A DNA stretch of 64,000 bases. Source: Candidatus Thorarchaeota archaeon (GTDB lineage: Archaea; Asgardarchaeota; Thorarchaeia; Thorarchaeales; Thorarchaeaceae). The first letter of the stretch is position 1, and each line of letters begins with the position of its first letter. The notes under the pieces are model-generated. The model was given only the letters and a program-made list of their open reading frames with translations, did no database searches and was not told the DNA's origin. A program made the translations under genes and the position numbers. Shown here in pieces: positions 7,914-17,013 of the stretch. The stretch lies in the NCBI GenBank assembly GCA_018335335.1, contig JAGXKG010000006.1, positions 1 to 64,000 on the forward strand, in the 5' to 3' direction.

Positions 7914-10016
7914 TTATTCGACTCTTACTGAGGACAGCATCTCATCGAGATTGGTTGTCGGAAGCTTACAATTCTGATCAATACAAACGTGGGCTGTTGC
8001 CTGCTTATTGACAGAATCAAAGTGTTCTGTAAATGGGGCAACCGAAGCAAGCTTTTCTGAGATGCTTTCATCATCCTTGACGAGTACCGAAACTGAAGGC
8101 AAGAATTCTTGTTGAAGTGCGCTAATCATCGCCTGTAGATCTTGGCTATTGCGTGTTCCAACCAAAACTACTTCTCGTGACACGCCCCGAAGATACTCGA
8201 GAGCGACCAGCATCATTGTGTGTGAAGTAGGTCTTGTCTCTATCTGCTTTCCAAAAGCAGATAGAATCTCTTCTGCGACATTCTCCAATTCATAATTACC
8301 CAGCAGTCTTGCAAGGCGCAGGAAGACATAGGCTGCAACGGAATTAGCTGAGGGCAGTGAACCGTCAAATGCTGGTTTCTGTCTTACCATAAGATCCTCT
8401 GAGAAATCAGCACTCAAGTAGAAACCTCCATTGTCATCATCCCAGAAATGTGTTTCCAAAAACGTCAGAAGCTGCTTTGATATCGAGAGGTAATTTGGGT
8501 CGAACGTGCTTTCATACAACTCAATCAAGCCCCACACTAGAAATGCATAATCAGTAGAGTAAGCATCTATGTCAGCTTCGGATTCACGATACCGATGATA
8601 TAGCCCTCGTTCTTCTGTTCTCATCTCCTTCAGTATGAAATCTGCTGCTTTTCTGGCTGCTTCTAGATATTTCGAATTGTTCAGTACTCGTCCGGCTTTA
8701 GCCATTGCAGCAATCATAAGCCCATTCCAGTCTACGAGTATCTTGTCATCCGTGAGAGGGGCAACTCTCTCTTTTCTACGACGTAGTAGCTTTGTGTTTA
8801 TCGACTGAATAGTATCTTGAATCTCGTTTTCGTCGATTCCGAGTTCCTTTGCCACTTCCTTTGACTCTTTGTTGACATGGAGAATATTCTTACCGGTTTT
8901 CTTTCGGGTGGCCTCGTCGAGAAAATTACCTTTTTCCTGAATCCCGTATAGCTTCGTGGCAACTTCGAATTCTTGTTTGTCTAGTACCGATTCTACCTCA
9001 TCAATTGACCAAATGTAGTATTTTCCTTCTTCTCCTTCACTATCTGCATCCTGAGCCGAGAAGAAACCCCCCTCCTCTGATGTCATTTCTCTTAGTACAT
9101 ACTCGATGGTTTCTGCTGCTGTATCGGCATAGTATCTATCCTTTGTTGCTTGATACGTCTCAACTAAAGCATAGACTAGCATCGCTTGATCGTAGAGCAT
9201 CTTCTCGAAATGAGGAATCAGCCATTCCTTATCCGTTGAATACCTGTGAAAGCCAAACCCAATCTGATCATAGATGCCTCCCTTTCTCATTCCCTGCAGT
9301 GTTTTCTTTACCATATGCAGCTGCCACTCATCTCCACTATCTTTCCAAGACCGCAGGAGTAGCATTAGATTCTGGGCAGATGGGAACTTTGGGGCTCCTC
9401 CGAACCCTCCATGCTTTTCATCGAATCTGCTGGAGAGTTCACCTGTTGTAGTGTCGACTATGCTCATCTCTGGAATTTCACTTGAAACCCCCTGTTGCAT
9501 CTGATTAAGACGAGTTTTCACCTTCGCTATCGTGGACTCTACCTTCTCATTATCACTCTCGTAGATTTCAGCAAGTCTTGGAAGAAGATCGACCATTCCA
9601 AGTCTGCTGTGATGTGATTTCTTCGGAATATAGGTGGCAGCAAAAAACGGTTCCTTGTCTGGCGTCATCACTATTGTCAATGGCCATCCTCCTCGACCAG
9701 TCATCATTTGAGCTACCTGCATATACAGTCCGTCAATGTCAGGTCTTTCCTCGCGGTCTACTTTGATTGCTACGAAATCCTTGTTTAGTAGATGGCTCAC
9801 TTCTTCATCCTCGAATGACTCTTCTTCCATTACATGGCACCAGTGACAGGTCGAGTATCCAATTGAAAGGAAAATTGGTTTGTCCTCTTCTCTGGCTTTC
9901 GTGAATGCTTCTTCACCCCAAGGATACCAATCTACAGGGTTGTGGGCATGTTGCTGTAGATACGGGCTCGTCTCATTGATGAGTTTGTTGGCTGCTTTGT
10001 GTTGTTTGGTTCTCAA
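7914..10016 (-). CDS. YyaL/SPATA20-type protein (thioredoxin-like DUF255 plus six-hairpin domain)
   Basis: The N-terminal third is the conserved DUF255 thioredoxin-like domain: [18 protein letters not shown], then the CxxC pair in [16 protein letters not shown], then [12 protein letters not shown] and GRGGWPLTI. The remaining ~500 residues resemble the alpha/alpha six-hairpin (N-acylglucosamine epimerase-like) fold seen in YyaL and human SPATA20. The biochemical role of the family is not settled; a redox or sugar-related function has been proposed. The frame is open to an ATG at 10109, but I prefer the TTG at 10016, which has GGGGATG just upstream and leaves the usual short leader before [11 protein letters not shown]. 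About 700 residues is normal for the family. Confidence 0.85.
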   Translation of the reverse strand: MRTKQHKAANKLINETSPYLQQHAHNPVDWYPWGEEAFTKAREEDKPIFLSIGYSTCHWCHVMEEESFEDEEVSHLLNKDFVAIKVDREERPDIDGLYMQVAQMMTGRGGWPLTIVMTPDKEPFFAATYIPKKSHHSRLGMVDLLPRLAEIYESDNEKVESTIAKVKTRLNQMQQGVSSEIPEMSIVDTTTGELSSRFDEKHGGFGGAPKFPSAQNLMLLLRSWKDSGDEWQLHMVKKTLQGMRKGGIYDQIGFGFHRYSTDKEWLIPHFEKMLYDQAMLVYALVETYQATKDRYYADTAAETIEYVLREMTSEEGGFFSAQDADSEGEEGKYYIWSIDEVESVLDKQEFEVATKLYGIQEKGNFLDEATRKKTGKNILHVNKESKEVAKELGIDENEIQDTIQSINTKLLRRRKERVAPLTDDKILVDWNGLMIAAMAKAGRVLNNSKYLEAARKAADFILKEMRTEERGLYHRYRESEADIDAYSTDYAFLVWGLIELYESTFDPNYLSISKQLLTFLETHFWDDDNGGFYLSADFSEDLMVRQKPAFDGSLPSANSVAAYVFLRLARLLGNYELENVAEEILSAFGKQIETRPTSHTMMLVALEYLRGVSREVVLVGTRNSQDLQAMISALQQEFLPSVSVLVKDDESISEKLASVAPFTEHFDSVNKQATAHVCIDQNCKLPTTNLDEMLSSVRVE

Positions 10017-10229
10017 TGCTTCATCCCCACATGATTTAACAATAGTTAACACACACAAATAAACGTTTGCTCTTCGTGACGACTGATTATACGGTTTGAT
10101 ACAGTACACTGAAATAGTAGAAATTCTTGGTTACGAAAATAGGGCTAAATGCAATAGGTTGGATTTATTCGAACAAATTCTACAGCTGGCGTGAGTGATA
10201 ATCATGGACTCAGCTGGAGCCCAATGATA

Positions 10230-10245
10230 CCGGCTAGAAAGCCGG
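10230..10245. terminator. Short perfect hairpin downstream of the three-helix membrane protein
   Basis: CCGGCT (10230-10235) and AGCCGG (10240-10245) form a six-base GC-rich stem with an AGAA loop. It starts 18 bases beyond the stop of the minus-strand gene at 10264. No T tract follows, so the terminator role is tentative; it may equally be a structured leader or trailer. Confidence 0.3.
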
Positions 10246-10263
10246 CTGTGGTTGCCGGAATTT

Positions 10264-10653
10264 CTATGTTGAAGATCTGATTTTTACATCTGACTTCGCT
10301 CTAACAGCTTGACGCCAGGCTCTGAATCTACCCCACATTACTGGGAGCATCATGGCCAAGATGAGAAACATAAGGAGAAGAGTATTCACAACAAATGTGT
10401 TTCCGGAAGGTAAATTACCGCTTATGAATCGATCAATCCAGAATCCCTGCATCATACCAAGCACAGATGGAACGCTCAGTATGGTCAGAACGAGAAAGGT
10501 GAAGAACCCCCGTGCCGCTGACGCCTGAATGAATCTTGCAAATGGACCCAGATATGGATGCTTCTGCCAAGTTGACCCTTCCTGTACGATAAAGAAGATA
10601 ACGAACAGCACGATGATTATAACGAACGGGATTAAACTAATTTCGAACCACAT
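10264..10653 (-). CDS. Small three-helix membrane protein, unknown
   Basis: I do not recognise a family. The 129 residues show three hydrophobic segments at about 5-25, 48-68 and 86-107, a middle loop with KHPYLGPFARFIQ, and a basic C-terminal tail (WGRFRAWRQAVRAK and KIRSS), predicted to be cytoplasmic. It lies downstream of the transglycosylase-like gene on the same strand, with a 136-base gap that may hold its own promoter. No catalytic motif is visible. It is probably real because of its consistent membrane-protein composition and start near TTTTCGGTCACACC, but function is open. Confidence 0.6.
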   Translation of the reverse strand: MWFEISLIPFVIIIVLFVIFFIVQEGSTWQKHPYLGPFARFIQASAARGFFTFLVLTILSVPSVLGMMQGFWIDRFISGNLPSGNTFVVNTLLLMFLILAMMLPVMWGRFRAWRQAVRAKSDVKIRSST

Positions 10654-10789
10654 TTTCGGTCACACCAGCTATACATGATTTTGCGGACAAGAGAGACCTA
10701 TAAAGCCTACGGTCTGCGTTTTGTCCCCTCTTTGGAATCTAGTTTCTTCTTGTTACTCTTCTGTTTTCTTCGATGGAGAGTCTTAGCGT

Positions 10790-11842
10790 TCATCCATGGG
10801 TTTTGCGGTATTTTTCCTTCTGCCGAGTCTCTTTCTTCTTTTGTCGCTTTTGTCTATACTCTGCAACTTTGTCGATATACTTGTCCAGTTTGGACTTTTC
10901 ATGTGCTTCCAAAGTCAAGTTTGTCGCAGCGTGGATGTTATGGATATAGAGGTTTATGAAGAACTGATAGCTGTAGGCAACTGGTTTTTCCTTCATATTA
11001 GCGCATCCGGGACACTGCCATGTGCTGAAATCGGCTTTCCGAACGGGAATAACTTTCAACCCATCTATGTAGCGCTTCTTGGCTGATAGATAAAGCAACA
11101 TGCTACTATCAACAGAATTAATGCCAATTATATGGATGTAATAAGGCAGTAACCTGATTCGTGGGAGTCCGAAGGCATGGAGCCAGTATCCATCAGTGAG
11201 TTTTCTGATGTACTTCAACATATCTCGAAGCTTCTTAGCGCTGGATTTCCACAAAGGGATCAGTCCACCAGCAGCAAATGTTGTGACTCCATGTGATTTG
11301 TAGAAGTCGAACAGTTCTGCAGCGGTTGGCTTGTCCGGGGCCTGAATCACTGCTAGAACTTTGGAGGGGGGTACAACTTCCAGTAGGTCAAGGAAATTGT
11401 CTTTGATTATTGATACCTTCTTCTTACCTTCTTCCTTCCTATCATCAGGAACAACAATCTCGTCTGGCGCCACAAAGAGATCCGCACCAGATACTGAATA
11501 GGCATGAAAAATCTGTTCATTTCTTAGTTCAATTTCGGGTTCAATACCCAACTCCCTAGCAATTCCAGCTTTTCTGGCCTCTATCGAGAACACTCCAGTA
11601 TCAGCCAGCAATCTGTTCTCTTTAGGAAAGCCCATATCGACCAGAGCTTCCTTGAGAGTCATCCCTTGGCGGATCACTCTTTCTATCCAGAAACTGCTTG
11701 TTCTATAGAAATCGTAAGCAGTGAAAAGAACAGAATCGGTGAATTCCCAGTTTACCAGCGGAGGTTGTCGGAAGAAATTGAGACCGACAAAATGATGCTT
11801 GGGGACGAGCGAAGAGAGAGGGGTTTTTCCCTTTTTGCCCAT
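10790..11842 (-). CDS. tRNA-guanine transglycosylase-like protein
   Basis: This 350-residue protein resembles the catalytic barrel of the TGT family. ADTGVFS (Asp81) sits where TGT enzymes have DSGGFQ, AGGLIPLWKS at 191-200 matches the substrate-pocket Gly-Gly-Leu loop, and LHAFGLPR with INSVDSS (Asp245) matches the region that carries the nucleophilic Asp. A CPGC pair at 277-280 could be part of a metal site, and the last ~30 residues are very basic, which suits RNA binding. Archaeal TgtA inserts preQ0 at tRNA position 15 and normally has a PUA domain, which is absent here. It may be a specialised or divergent relative acting on another base or RNA. Confidence 0.65.
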   Translation of the reverse strand: MGKKGKTPLSSLVPKHHFVGLNFFRQPPLVNWEFTDSVLFTAYDFYRTSSFWIERVIRQGMTLKEALVDMGFPKENRLLADTGVFSIEARKAGIARELGIEPEIELRNEQIFHAYSVSGADLFVAPDEIVVPDDRKEEGKKKVSIIKDNFLDLLEVVPPSKVLAVIQAPDKPTAAELFDFYKSHGVTTFAAGGLIPLWKSSAKKLRDMLKYIRKLTDGYWLHAFGLPRIRLLPYYIHIIGINSVDSSMLLYLSAKKRYIDGLKVIPVRKADFSTWQCPGCANMKEKPVAYSYQFFINLYIHNIHAATNLTLEAHEKSKLDKYIDKVAEYRQKRQKKKETRQKEKYRKTHG

Positions 11843-12246
11843 TAATTTCCTCCTACGCGCAATCTAAAGCATATTGATAAGTACAGCCTTGAAGTTATTA
11901 AACGGCTCCATTTTCTAGTCTGTTGTCTCAGAATCTACTCCGAACCCGATTTAGCATAAGTCATTTGAACGCAGTTTTCGGTTTTCTGCTGATATTCTAG
12001 TTCCATTCTCTTTTGCTGTCCAACGGAGTTTACGACACTAGTTCTATCAACGTCTCGAAAACACCTCTTCCACCTTTCGCAACAAGATGCTCCCCGAGCC
12101 GGTTACCTTGAAAAGTCATGCGTATGGTATCATGGTGACTGAAAGGCTGGAGCTAGATCTAGTGGAGGAAAGACTTGATTTCAATGCTTCATCACGGCGT
12201 TCACCAAGATTAAATGTTCACTCTACATCAAACCACCTGATTACTG
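11843..12246. other. 404-base gap with a possible 55-codon reading frame
   Basis: No recognised gene lies here. The only frame of note runs from ATG at 12087 to TAG at 12252-12254 and overlaps the next gene's start (ATGAGTAG) by eight bases. It would encode 55 residues, including SHAYGIMVTERLELDLVEER, with a plausible amino-acid mix, but there is no strong ribosome site and I know no homologue. The rest is AT-rich, with stop codons in all frames, and may hold the promoters of the divergent neighbours. Confidence 0.3.
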
Positions 12247-12828
12247 ATGAGTAGCCGGATTAACAAAGTAAAGGCATTCTTGTATTTTGGTGGTGCCTTT
12301 GTGATTCTGCTGGGTGGAGCAATCGTATTATCGGCTCCTTATCACTACGTGGGGTTAATGGCACGAGAAGGACACGTTGGCACCTTTGAAATTTGGGATC
12401 GACCTGGCTACTATCCAGAGTTTGAGGCCTCAGTAAGCATCAATGCTGAAAATGTTACATCCAATGTTATGCATGTGGATTTCTTGATTGTTAATAACGT
12501 AACTTCAGAGACGAAAGTAATCAATATGACTCTGGATGATGAAGACCGGATAGAAGATAGTGATCCGCCCAAGTACGTCGACCGTTCTGTCGTTTCTTTG
12601 GAACCTGGAAACTACACCATCATCCTTGCGAATGTTGATGGTCCTACGATCATAGATATTGGATACAAGCAAGTAAGCGACTCACGATTGTTCATCGTGA
12701 CAGGTGGATCTCTGAACATCATCGGGCTTGCGATGTGTATGATTGGTTACTGTGTCGGTGGCAGCTTGATGAAATCAGGGGAAGAGGCTATAGTCGACTG
12801 GGGTTATGAGGAAGGCATGGAAGCTTAG
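12247..12828 (+). CDS. Two-helix membrane protein with extracellular beta-rich domain, unknown
   Basis: This 193-residue protein has a membrane helix at about 10-30 and another at about 150-172. Between them is a soluble stretch with several Asn-X-Ser/Thr sites (NVT, NMT, NYT) and alternating hydrophobic residues, which suggests an extracellular beta sandwich. The C-terminal tail is acidic. No named family is recognised. It may be co-transcribed with the PRC-barrel and thioredoxin-like genes that follow on the same strand, 84 bases downstream. A surface or sensor role is only an inference. Confidence 0.6.
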   Translation: MSSRINKVKAFLYFGGAFVILLGGAIVLSAPYHYVGLMAREGHVGTFEIWDRPGYYPEFEASVSINAENVTSNVMHVDFLIVNNVTSETKVINMTLDDEDRIEDSDPPKYVDRSVVSLEPGNYTIILANVDGPTIIDIGYKQVSDSRLFIVTGGSLNIIGLAMCMIGYCVGGSLMKSGEEAIVDWGYEEGMEA

Positions 12829-12912
12829 CATCACACACTTAGTGTTATTGCGGCCTAATCCCTGTCTTACATAGGCTCTTAGTCTTGTTCCTTATCCAGA
12901 TGATGAGGAGCA

Positions 12913-13146
12913 ATGAAAAGGGACGACACCAACTGGCTTCTAAAAGATAAGCTCGTTTGCGATTTTCGCGGGTTTCCAATTGGCCGAGTAAAACGCGTAT
13001 GGTATGATGAAGAACATGGCCCATTGGTTATTATTGAACGCCCTTCAACAAACAACAACAGTATGAGCTGGGAGACCATACCTCTCCGCTCTGTACACTC
13101 AATCAAACAAGAAGTTCGCCTAAAGCCTCCTAAGTTCGCCGAATAG
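12913..13146 (+). CDS. PRC-barrel-like small protein
   Basis: The 77 residues fit one PRC-barrel domain: a strand with KLVCDFRGFPIGRVKRVWYD, then GPLVIIE, then WETIPLRSVHSI and a final VRLKPP strand. Archaeal stand-alone PRC-barrel proteins of this size are common and have been linked to RNA processing and cell division. A clear ribosome site (GAGGAG) precedes the ATG by a few bases. The thioredoxin-like gene starts 17 bases after its stop, so the two are probably translated from one message. Confidence 0.6.
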   Translation: MKRDDTNWLLKDKLVCDFRGFPIGRVKRVWYDEEHGPLVIIERPSTNNNSMSWETIPLRSVHSIKQEVRLKPPKFAE

Positions 13147-13163
13147 AAACGGAGTGCATTCCT

Positions 13164-13499
13164 ATGAGAATGGAATCATCGGTCTATGTATCAAATAAAA
13201 TATCCCAAATGAGGTCTACTATGGGTGAGGACCCAATCGAGATTCAATTGTATACTGATAAGGCTTGCATGTTTCATAAGGAAGCAATAAAGCTGACGCG
13301 ATATGTCGCCCAAGAGATGTCCTGTTATGGTCGCAAAATTAGGGTGATGGAAAAATCCATTGAAGATTGTGAGGAGCAGAATATCTACGCCTTGCCAACT
13401 TTCGTCATCGGCGGTGTTCAGATTACTGGGCTCCCGACTCGAAGCAAGCTATTCCAAATCCTTCGGTATTGCATACATTCTTCGCATCTGGATCTTTAG
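13164..13499 (+). CDS. Thioredoxin-like fold protein lacking a CxxC pair
   Basis: The core from about residue 27 reads IEIQLYTDKACMFHKEAIKL, typical of the first strand and helix of thioredoxin or glutaredoxin folds, and ALPTFVIGG carries the cis-proline that follows the third strand. The active site has one Cys (ACMFH) and no second Cys, so it is either monothiol or not a redox enzyme. A ribosome site CGGAG lies shortly before the ATG, which follows the PRC-barrel stop directly. The first ~25 residues are poorly conserved, so an internal ATG at MRSTMGED is possible. Confidence 0.6.
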   Translation: MRMESSVYVSNKISQMRSTMGEDPIEIQLYTDKACMFHKEAIKLTRYVAQEMSCYGRKIRVMEKSIEDCEEQNIYALPTFVIGGVQITGLPTRSKLFQILRYCIHSSHLDL

Positions 13500-13538
13500 T
13501 ATCTGGTTGAGTGAAGCCCAAATAGTTTCTTGGTGAGG

Positions 13539-13559
13539 CCTCTCCCGTGATGGGAGGGG
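13539..13559. terminator. Hairpin between convergent genes
   Basis: CCTCTCCC (13539-13546) pairs with GGGAGGGG (13552-13559) around GTGAT, giving an eight-pair stem with one G-U pair. It lies between the thioredoxin-like gene ending at 13499 and the V4R gene ending at 13601, and could end transcription from either side. The G run that follows is not a T tract, so the role is inferred from place and shape. Confidence 0.45.
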
Positions 13560-13600
13560 GGGAGAGTGGATGCCGCACCAGTGCTCTGTTTTAGTTGCTA

Positions 13601-14156
13601 TTATTCTTCCCATTTACCCTTGATTTTTCCTTCGAACATGCATCTATCATCACCCTTTGCTCTGCACAAAGGCTCACGAACGTCGATTTCTTGACCAAAT
13701 ACCTCACTGGCGTAGCCTTTTGCGTAGCCAGTCAGGAACGAACATACTGGCTCTTCACTCTCGCCAAAACGTTCTAACCACTGATCGGCAATGAACGACT
13801 TTTCCCAGTCTCCTTTCATGTAGAAATGCCCTTCGTCACGATTCATTTCAATCTCTTTCATACTCGCTTTCACGATACCCTCCCATGAGTGAATTGTTGG
13901 ACCCAGTCCAATCCATATCTGTATCGGGAAGAAATTCCCGCTTCAGGTTTTCAGCGTCCCTCCGCCCCGCTTCTTCTCCCATTTCAAAGAGAAACATATG
14001 AACCATATTTTCGTCACCAATTCGCATGATAAACCCAATCAACTGGCCGATTGAATCAGCCGGCATGATGACCATTCTTTGACCACCTAGTTTGAGGATA
14101 CCTTCTTCCGGATTGAAGTTGAGCTGTTCTTTCAAATTCAGACTTTCCACTTTCAT
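13601..14156 (-). pseudogene. V4R (4-vinyl reductase) domain protein split by a one-base frameshift
   Basis: Two overlapping minus-strand frames together make one V4R domain. The first, from ATG 14156, carries LKLGGQRMVIMPADSIGQLI and the central helix GDENMVHMFLFEMGEEAG. The second carries FIADQWLERFG, PVCSFLTGYAKGYASEVFG and CRAKGDDRCMFEG, the usual end of the domain. Removing one base of the CCC run at 13902-13904 joins them as MDWTGPTIHSWEGIVKASM, with no gap in sense. V4R domains bind small hydrophobic or aromatic ligands and often act as sensors. A sequencing error in a homopolymer is as likely as a true mutation. A GTG at 13873 could start the second half alone. Confidence 0.7.
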
Positions 14157-14190
14157 CTGGATTTTTCTCCATCTTGTTATTTACGTTCTA

Positions 14191-14200
14191 TTATATAATA
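14191..14200 (-). promoter_or_regulatory. TATA-like element upstream of the V4R gene
   Basis: An AT-only stretch, TTATATAATA, lies 35-44 bases upstream of the ATG at 14156, at the expected distance for an archaeal promoter with a short leader. The surrounding 50 bases are strongly AT-rich. The call rests on sequence and position. Confidence 0.4.
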
Positions 14201-14327
14201 TTAAATAGTATGAATCTATACAAAATTTCTGTATTAATAAAAAGATAACCCTATTGAGAAAGATGAACGAAGATTCTATAGAGTTGTAGCTTGTGATAAT
14301 TATCAGGAAACATCCGTTGATCTGATT

Positions 14328-15083
14328 CTAATAGGCTGCCAAACCAATAATCTCGCGGGCATTCTGCTTTCGTATTGCACGATTCGTTTCAACATTTAGG
14401 TCAATCATATTCATGGCGGCAGATAGATTCGGATATTCGCTCCAGTGTTCGGACCCATATACTAGGCTTCGAACGCCCATGTCCTGAATGAGTGCATCAA
14501 GAAATACTCGAAGCGGCGACTCTACTAAACGTGCGAGGGTGACTGATATTTCAAGCCAGATGTTTTTTCTACGTATGATCGGAAGGAGATTCTGAAAACC
14601 AAAGATTCCTCCCATATGTAAGACAACAAATTTGCCATTCTCATAGGTTCTGGATACCTCATCAATGAATCCTGCAGTTTTCGAAGTTACAGCATCTTGA
14701 TGAAAAAAGATGGGCAGATTGAGTTGGATTGCCTTTTGAATCAATACGTGGACTGCCGGGTCATCAGGATGATACTGCGATTCATCTAAGACGAGCGCCG
14801 TACAGCCCTCCTCTTCGTATTCTCTAAGCTTAGTCTGTGCACGATTCAATGGCCTTGGAAGAACTGAACACGCCCAAAAGAAACGATCAGGGTATATTGC
14901 CGCAGCCTCTCTGTAGAGATTGGTTGAGATGAGTGGTTCGACAGGTGTCAAGACGGCCTGTTCGATACCAAAAAGGTCCATGTATTGGATGTGTGTATCA
15001 ACATACTCGGCTAGATTATGCTTATCCACACTGGCGTACTCCATGCGGTTCTTACCTAAGTGCGTGTGAATATCGGTGGTCAT
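14328..15083 (-). CDS. Amidohydrolase-related metal-dependent hydrolase
   Basis: The protein is a TIM-barrel hydrolase of the amidohydrolase-2 type. The first metal pair is IHTHLG at the N-terminus, FFHQDAV and VVLHMGG provide the later histidines, and YGSEHWSEYP near the end matches the conserved Ser/Thr-Asp region, although Glu stands where Asp is usual. About 250 residues is short but normal for this subfamily, whose members decarboxylate or hydrolyse small acids. The frame reaches an ATG at 15158, but the ATG at 15083 puts IHTHLG next to the start and has a GGTG ribosome site. It diverges from the SCP2-like gene with about 85 bases between the starts. Confidence 0.75.
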   Translation of the reverse strand: MTTDIHTHLGKNRMEYASVDKHNLAEYVDTHIQYMDLFGIEQAVLTPVEPLISTNLYREAAAIYPDRFFWACSVLPRPLNRAQTKLREYEEEGCTALVLDESQYHPDDPAVHVLIQKAIQLNLPIFFHQDAVTSKTAGFIDEVSRTYENGKFVVLHMGGIFGFQNLLPIIRRKNIWLEISVTLARLVESPLRVFLDALIQDMGVRSLVYGSEHWSEYPNLSAAMNMIDLNVETNRAIRKQNAREIIGLAAY

Positions 15084-15169
15084 ACACCTGACTAGGCGCA
15101 ATGATTGATAAACAATGTGTGTAATATCCACTTGAGCCGTGAATACCATTGAATGCATCTGAACAGTCT

Positions 15170-15757
15170 ATGAGTCTAAAGGAGAGCTTGAAAACCCTCT
15201 CAGTTGAAACAAACGAGGATTCATACATGCTCATGGAATACTTGGGGCCTGTTATTGATGGATGCAAGGCTGCAATGAATGTCAGTGTTGAAGATGCCAC
15301 CACAATCGACAAAATGCCTGATTCCACATTTGAACATTATATGCATTTAGCCGACGACTCGTTTCGGGACTTGAATATCTGTTTTAAGACAATAGACACA
15401 TCCAAGAAATATGCATTCGTGTTCACGGGGGGACAGTCCGATGTCTACAAGGAATGTACCGATCCTGAGGTAACAATTGAATGCCCTGAAGATATACTCA
15501 TTGAACTGCTTGATCCCGATTCAAAGTTACTACCTGTTAATGTCTTGGGGGAAGAATTGAAAGTTACAGGAGAAGATCCTGCTAAGATTATTGAGGCTCT
15601 TGGTCTTCTATGTTTGCCTACCCTCCTCCGAACCGCTCGATCGGGCGTAGATCCTACTTCGCTCCTGTCAGAGGATGCTGATTCTGTCATAATGGCAGCT
15701 GCTTCAGATTTGGCAACGAAGATGGTAAAGAAATGGATTGACACTCGGTTAGGGTAG
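15170..15757 (+). CDS. SCP2-like (sterol carrier type) protein, tentative
   Basis: The middle part shows a pattern close to SCP2 domains: DPEVTIECPEDILIELL, then VLGEELKVTGEDPAKIIEAL, where SCP2 proteins have a beta strand, the lipid-pocket loop and the gain-of-structure GKLKIKG segment. Such domains bind lipids or CoA esters. The N-terminal 60 residues and the C-terminal helix (SVIMAAASDLATKMVKKWI) are not recognised. I chose the ATG at 15170 over an upstream in-frame TTG at 15149. It converges with the AcuC-type gene, with one base between the stops. Confidence 0.5.
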   Translation: MSLKESLKTLSVETNEDSYMLMEYLGPVIDGCKAAMNVSVEDATTIDKMPDSTFEHYMHLADDSFRDLNICFKTIDTSKKYAFVFTGGQSDVYKECTDPEVTIECPEDILIELLDPDSKLLPVNVLGEELKVTGEDPAKIIEALGLLCLPTLLRTARSGVDPTSLLSEDADSVIMAAASDLATKMVKKWIDTRLG

Positions 15758-15758
15758 A

Positions 15759-16907
15759 CTAGTCCAGACCATGATGTGGGAAGACCATTTCTCTTACCCT
15801 TCTTAGAGCTCTCTCTAAATCCAGCTCAATGCTTTCTCTGGAATTGTACATCTGAACCACTTTTTCTTCATCCCGCATTGAGGTTGGGCAACGGTCAAAT
15901 CCCATTTCCGAGCACTTCTTCTTGAAATCTTGGGGAATGTCTGCTGAAATCTCTTTGTCCACTATTATTGACAAGAAGAGTGTCCAGAGTCGGGCTACAT
16001 TGATTGGGTGATAACCACCCCCGCCAACTGCCAACCAACCTATATCACAGCATTCCTCCTGTAGGGCCTTGAGTTTGCTCAGAACTGTTTCATAGCCGTA
16101 GGTCGTATATGTCAGATGAGCCAATGGATCCATGTAGTGTCCATCTACGCCCAGTTGACTGACCAGCAAGTCGGGCTCATATGATTCAAAAAGAGGAACA
16201 ACAACCTCGTTGAGCACCTCGATTAGCTCGGACGACCCTGCTCCTGGTAGGAGAGGTATATTGACAGAGTATCCAAAACCATCGCCAGCTCCAATCTCGT
16301 AGACATAGCCTGTTCCAGGAAAAAGTGTCTTTCCCGTTTGATGTATCGAGATTGTGAGCACATCATCTTGTCGATAGAACGCATTTTGTACACCGTCACC
16401 ATGGTGTGCATCAAAATCGAAGTATAACACCTTACAGTCCCTTTTCTTCAGTAGATGCTTGATGGCGATAACGACATCGTTGAAAATGCAGAATCCGGCG
16501 GCTTCGCTCCTCTGTGCATGATGAAGTCCTCCAGAGATACAGAATGCCTTTCTATACCCTTCGATTATGTGTTTCATCCCTTCGAGGGTTGCACCTACGT
16601 ACCGGGAAGCTGCTTCATAGATTTTTGGAAAAACAGGATTATCGGCAATACCCAGCCCATATCTGGCGTTCCTACAAGAGCCAACACTACATTTCTTTAC
16701 GGCTTCAATGAAATCACTGGTGTGAAACAACTCCAGAGCACTTCTTGAGGCCACCCTTGGTCTGATAAGATCCACACTATCCAGTAATCCCTTCATTTTT
16801 GAAAGAAGGTAAGTAAGCTTGAGTCTCTCAGGCTTCAATGGGTGGGTTCTGCTAAACTCGTAACGTAGGAGTTCATCTGAGTACGGATAGGCCAGATTGC
16901 TCGTCAT
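15759..16907 (-). CDS. acuC: AcuC/histone-deacetylase-family enzyme
   Basis: This is a zinc-dependent deacetylase of the arginase/HDAC fold. GGLHHA gives the paired histidines 129-130, FDFDAHHGDGVQNAF carries zinc ligands Asp166 and His168, QLGVDGH gives the third ligand Asp255, and GGGGYHP holds the catalytic tyrosine at about 299. The length (382 residues) and the STHPLKPERL-like opening fit the AcuC group, which in bacteria deacetylates acetyl-CoA synthetase. In archaea the substrates are less certain and could include chromatin proteins or polyamines. With the Sir2 enzyme at 43919 the window encodes two unrelated deacetylases. Confidence 0.85.
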   Translation of the reverse strand: MTSNLAYPYSDELLRYEFSRTHPLKPERLKLTYLLSKMKGLLDSVDLIRPRVASRSALELFHTSDFIEAVKKCSVGSCRNARYGLGIADNPVFPKIYEAASRYVGATLEGMKHIIEGYRKAFCISGGLHHAQRSEAAGFCIFNDVVIAIKHLLKKRDCKVLYFDFDAHHGDGVQNAFYRQDDVLTISIHQTGKTLFPGTGYVYEIGAGDGFGYSVNIPLLPGAGSSELIEVLNEVVVPLFESYEPDLLVSQLGVDGHYMDPLAHLTYTTYGYETVLSKLKALQEECCDIGWLAVGGGGYHPINVARLWTLFLSIIVDKEISADIPQDFKKKCSEMGFDRCPTSMRDEEKVVQMYNSRESIELDLERALRRVREMVFPHHGLD

Positions 16908-17013
16908 CTCAGGGCCCCGTTAACGACATTGCCCTTATTTCTTGTGCAGTAGCTGCATTGATTTCGAGTTTTTCAGCAACACTCAATTGCTCCTGTTTTT
17001 GTTTGTTCAATTC

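Noticed and set aside
9005-9451. Plus-strand open frame of 148 codons inside the YyaL-type gene
   Set aside because: It is an antisense shadow rich in Leu, Ser and Pro with no domain; the YyaL-type gene is far better supported.
12087-12254. 55-codon plus-strand frame overlapping the next gene's start
   Set aside because: The amino-acid mix is plausible and the stop overlaps ATGAGTAG, but there is no strong ribosome site or known relative, so it is only noted within the gap entry.
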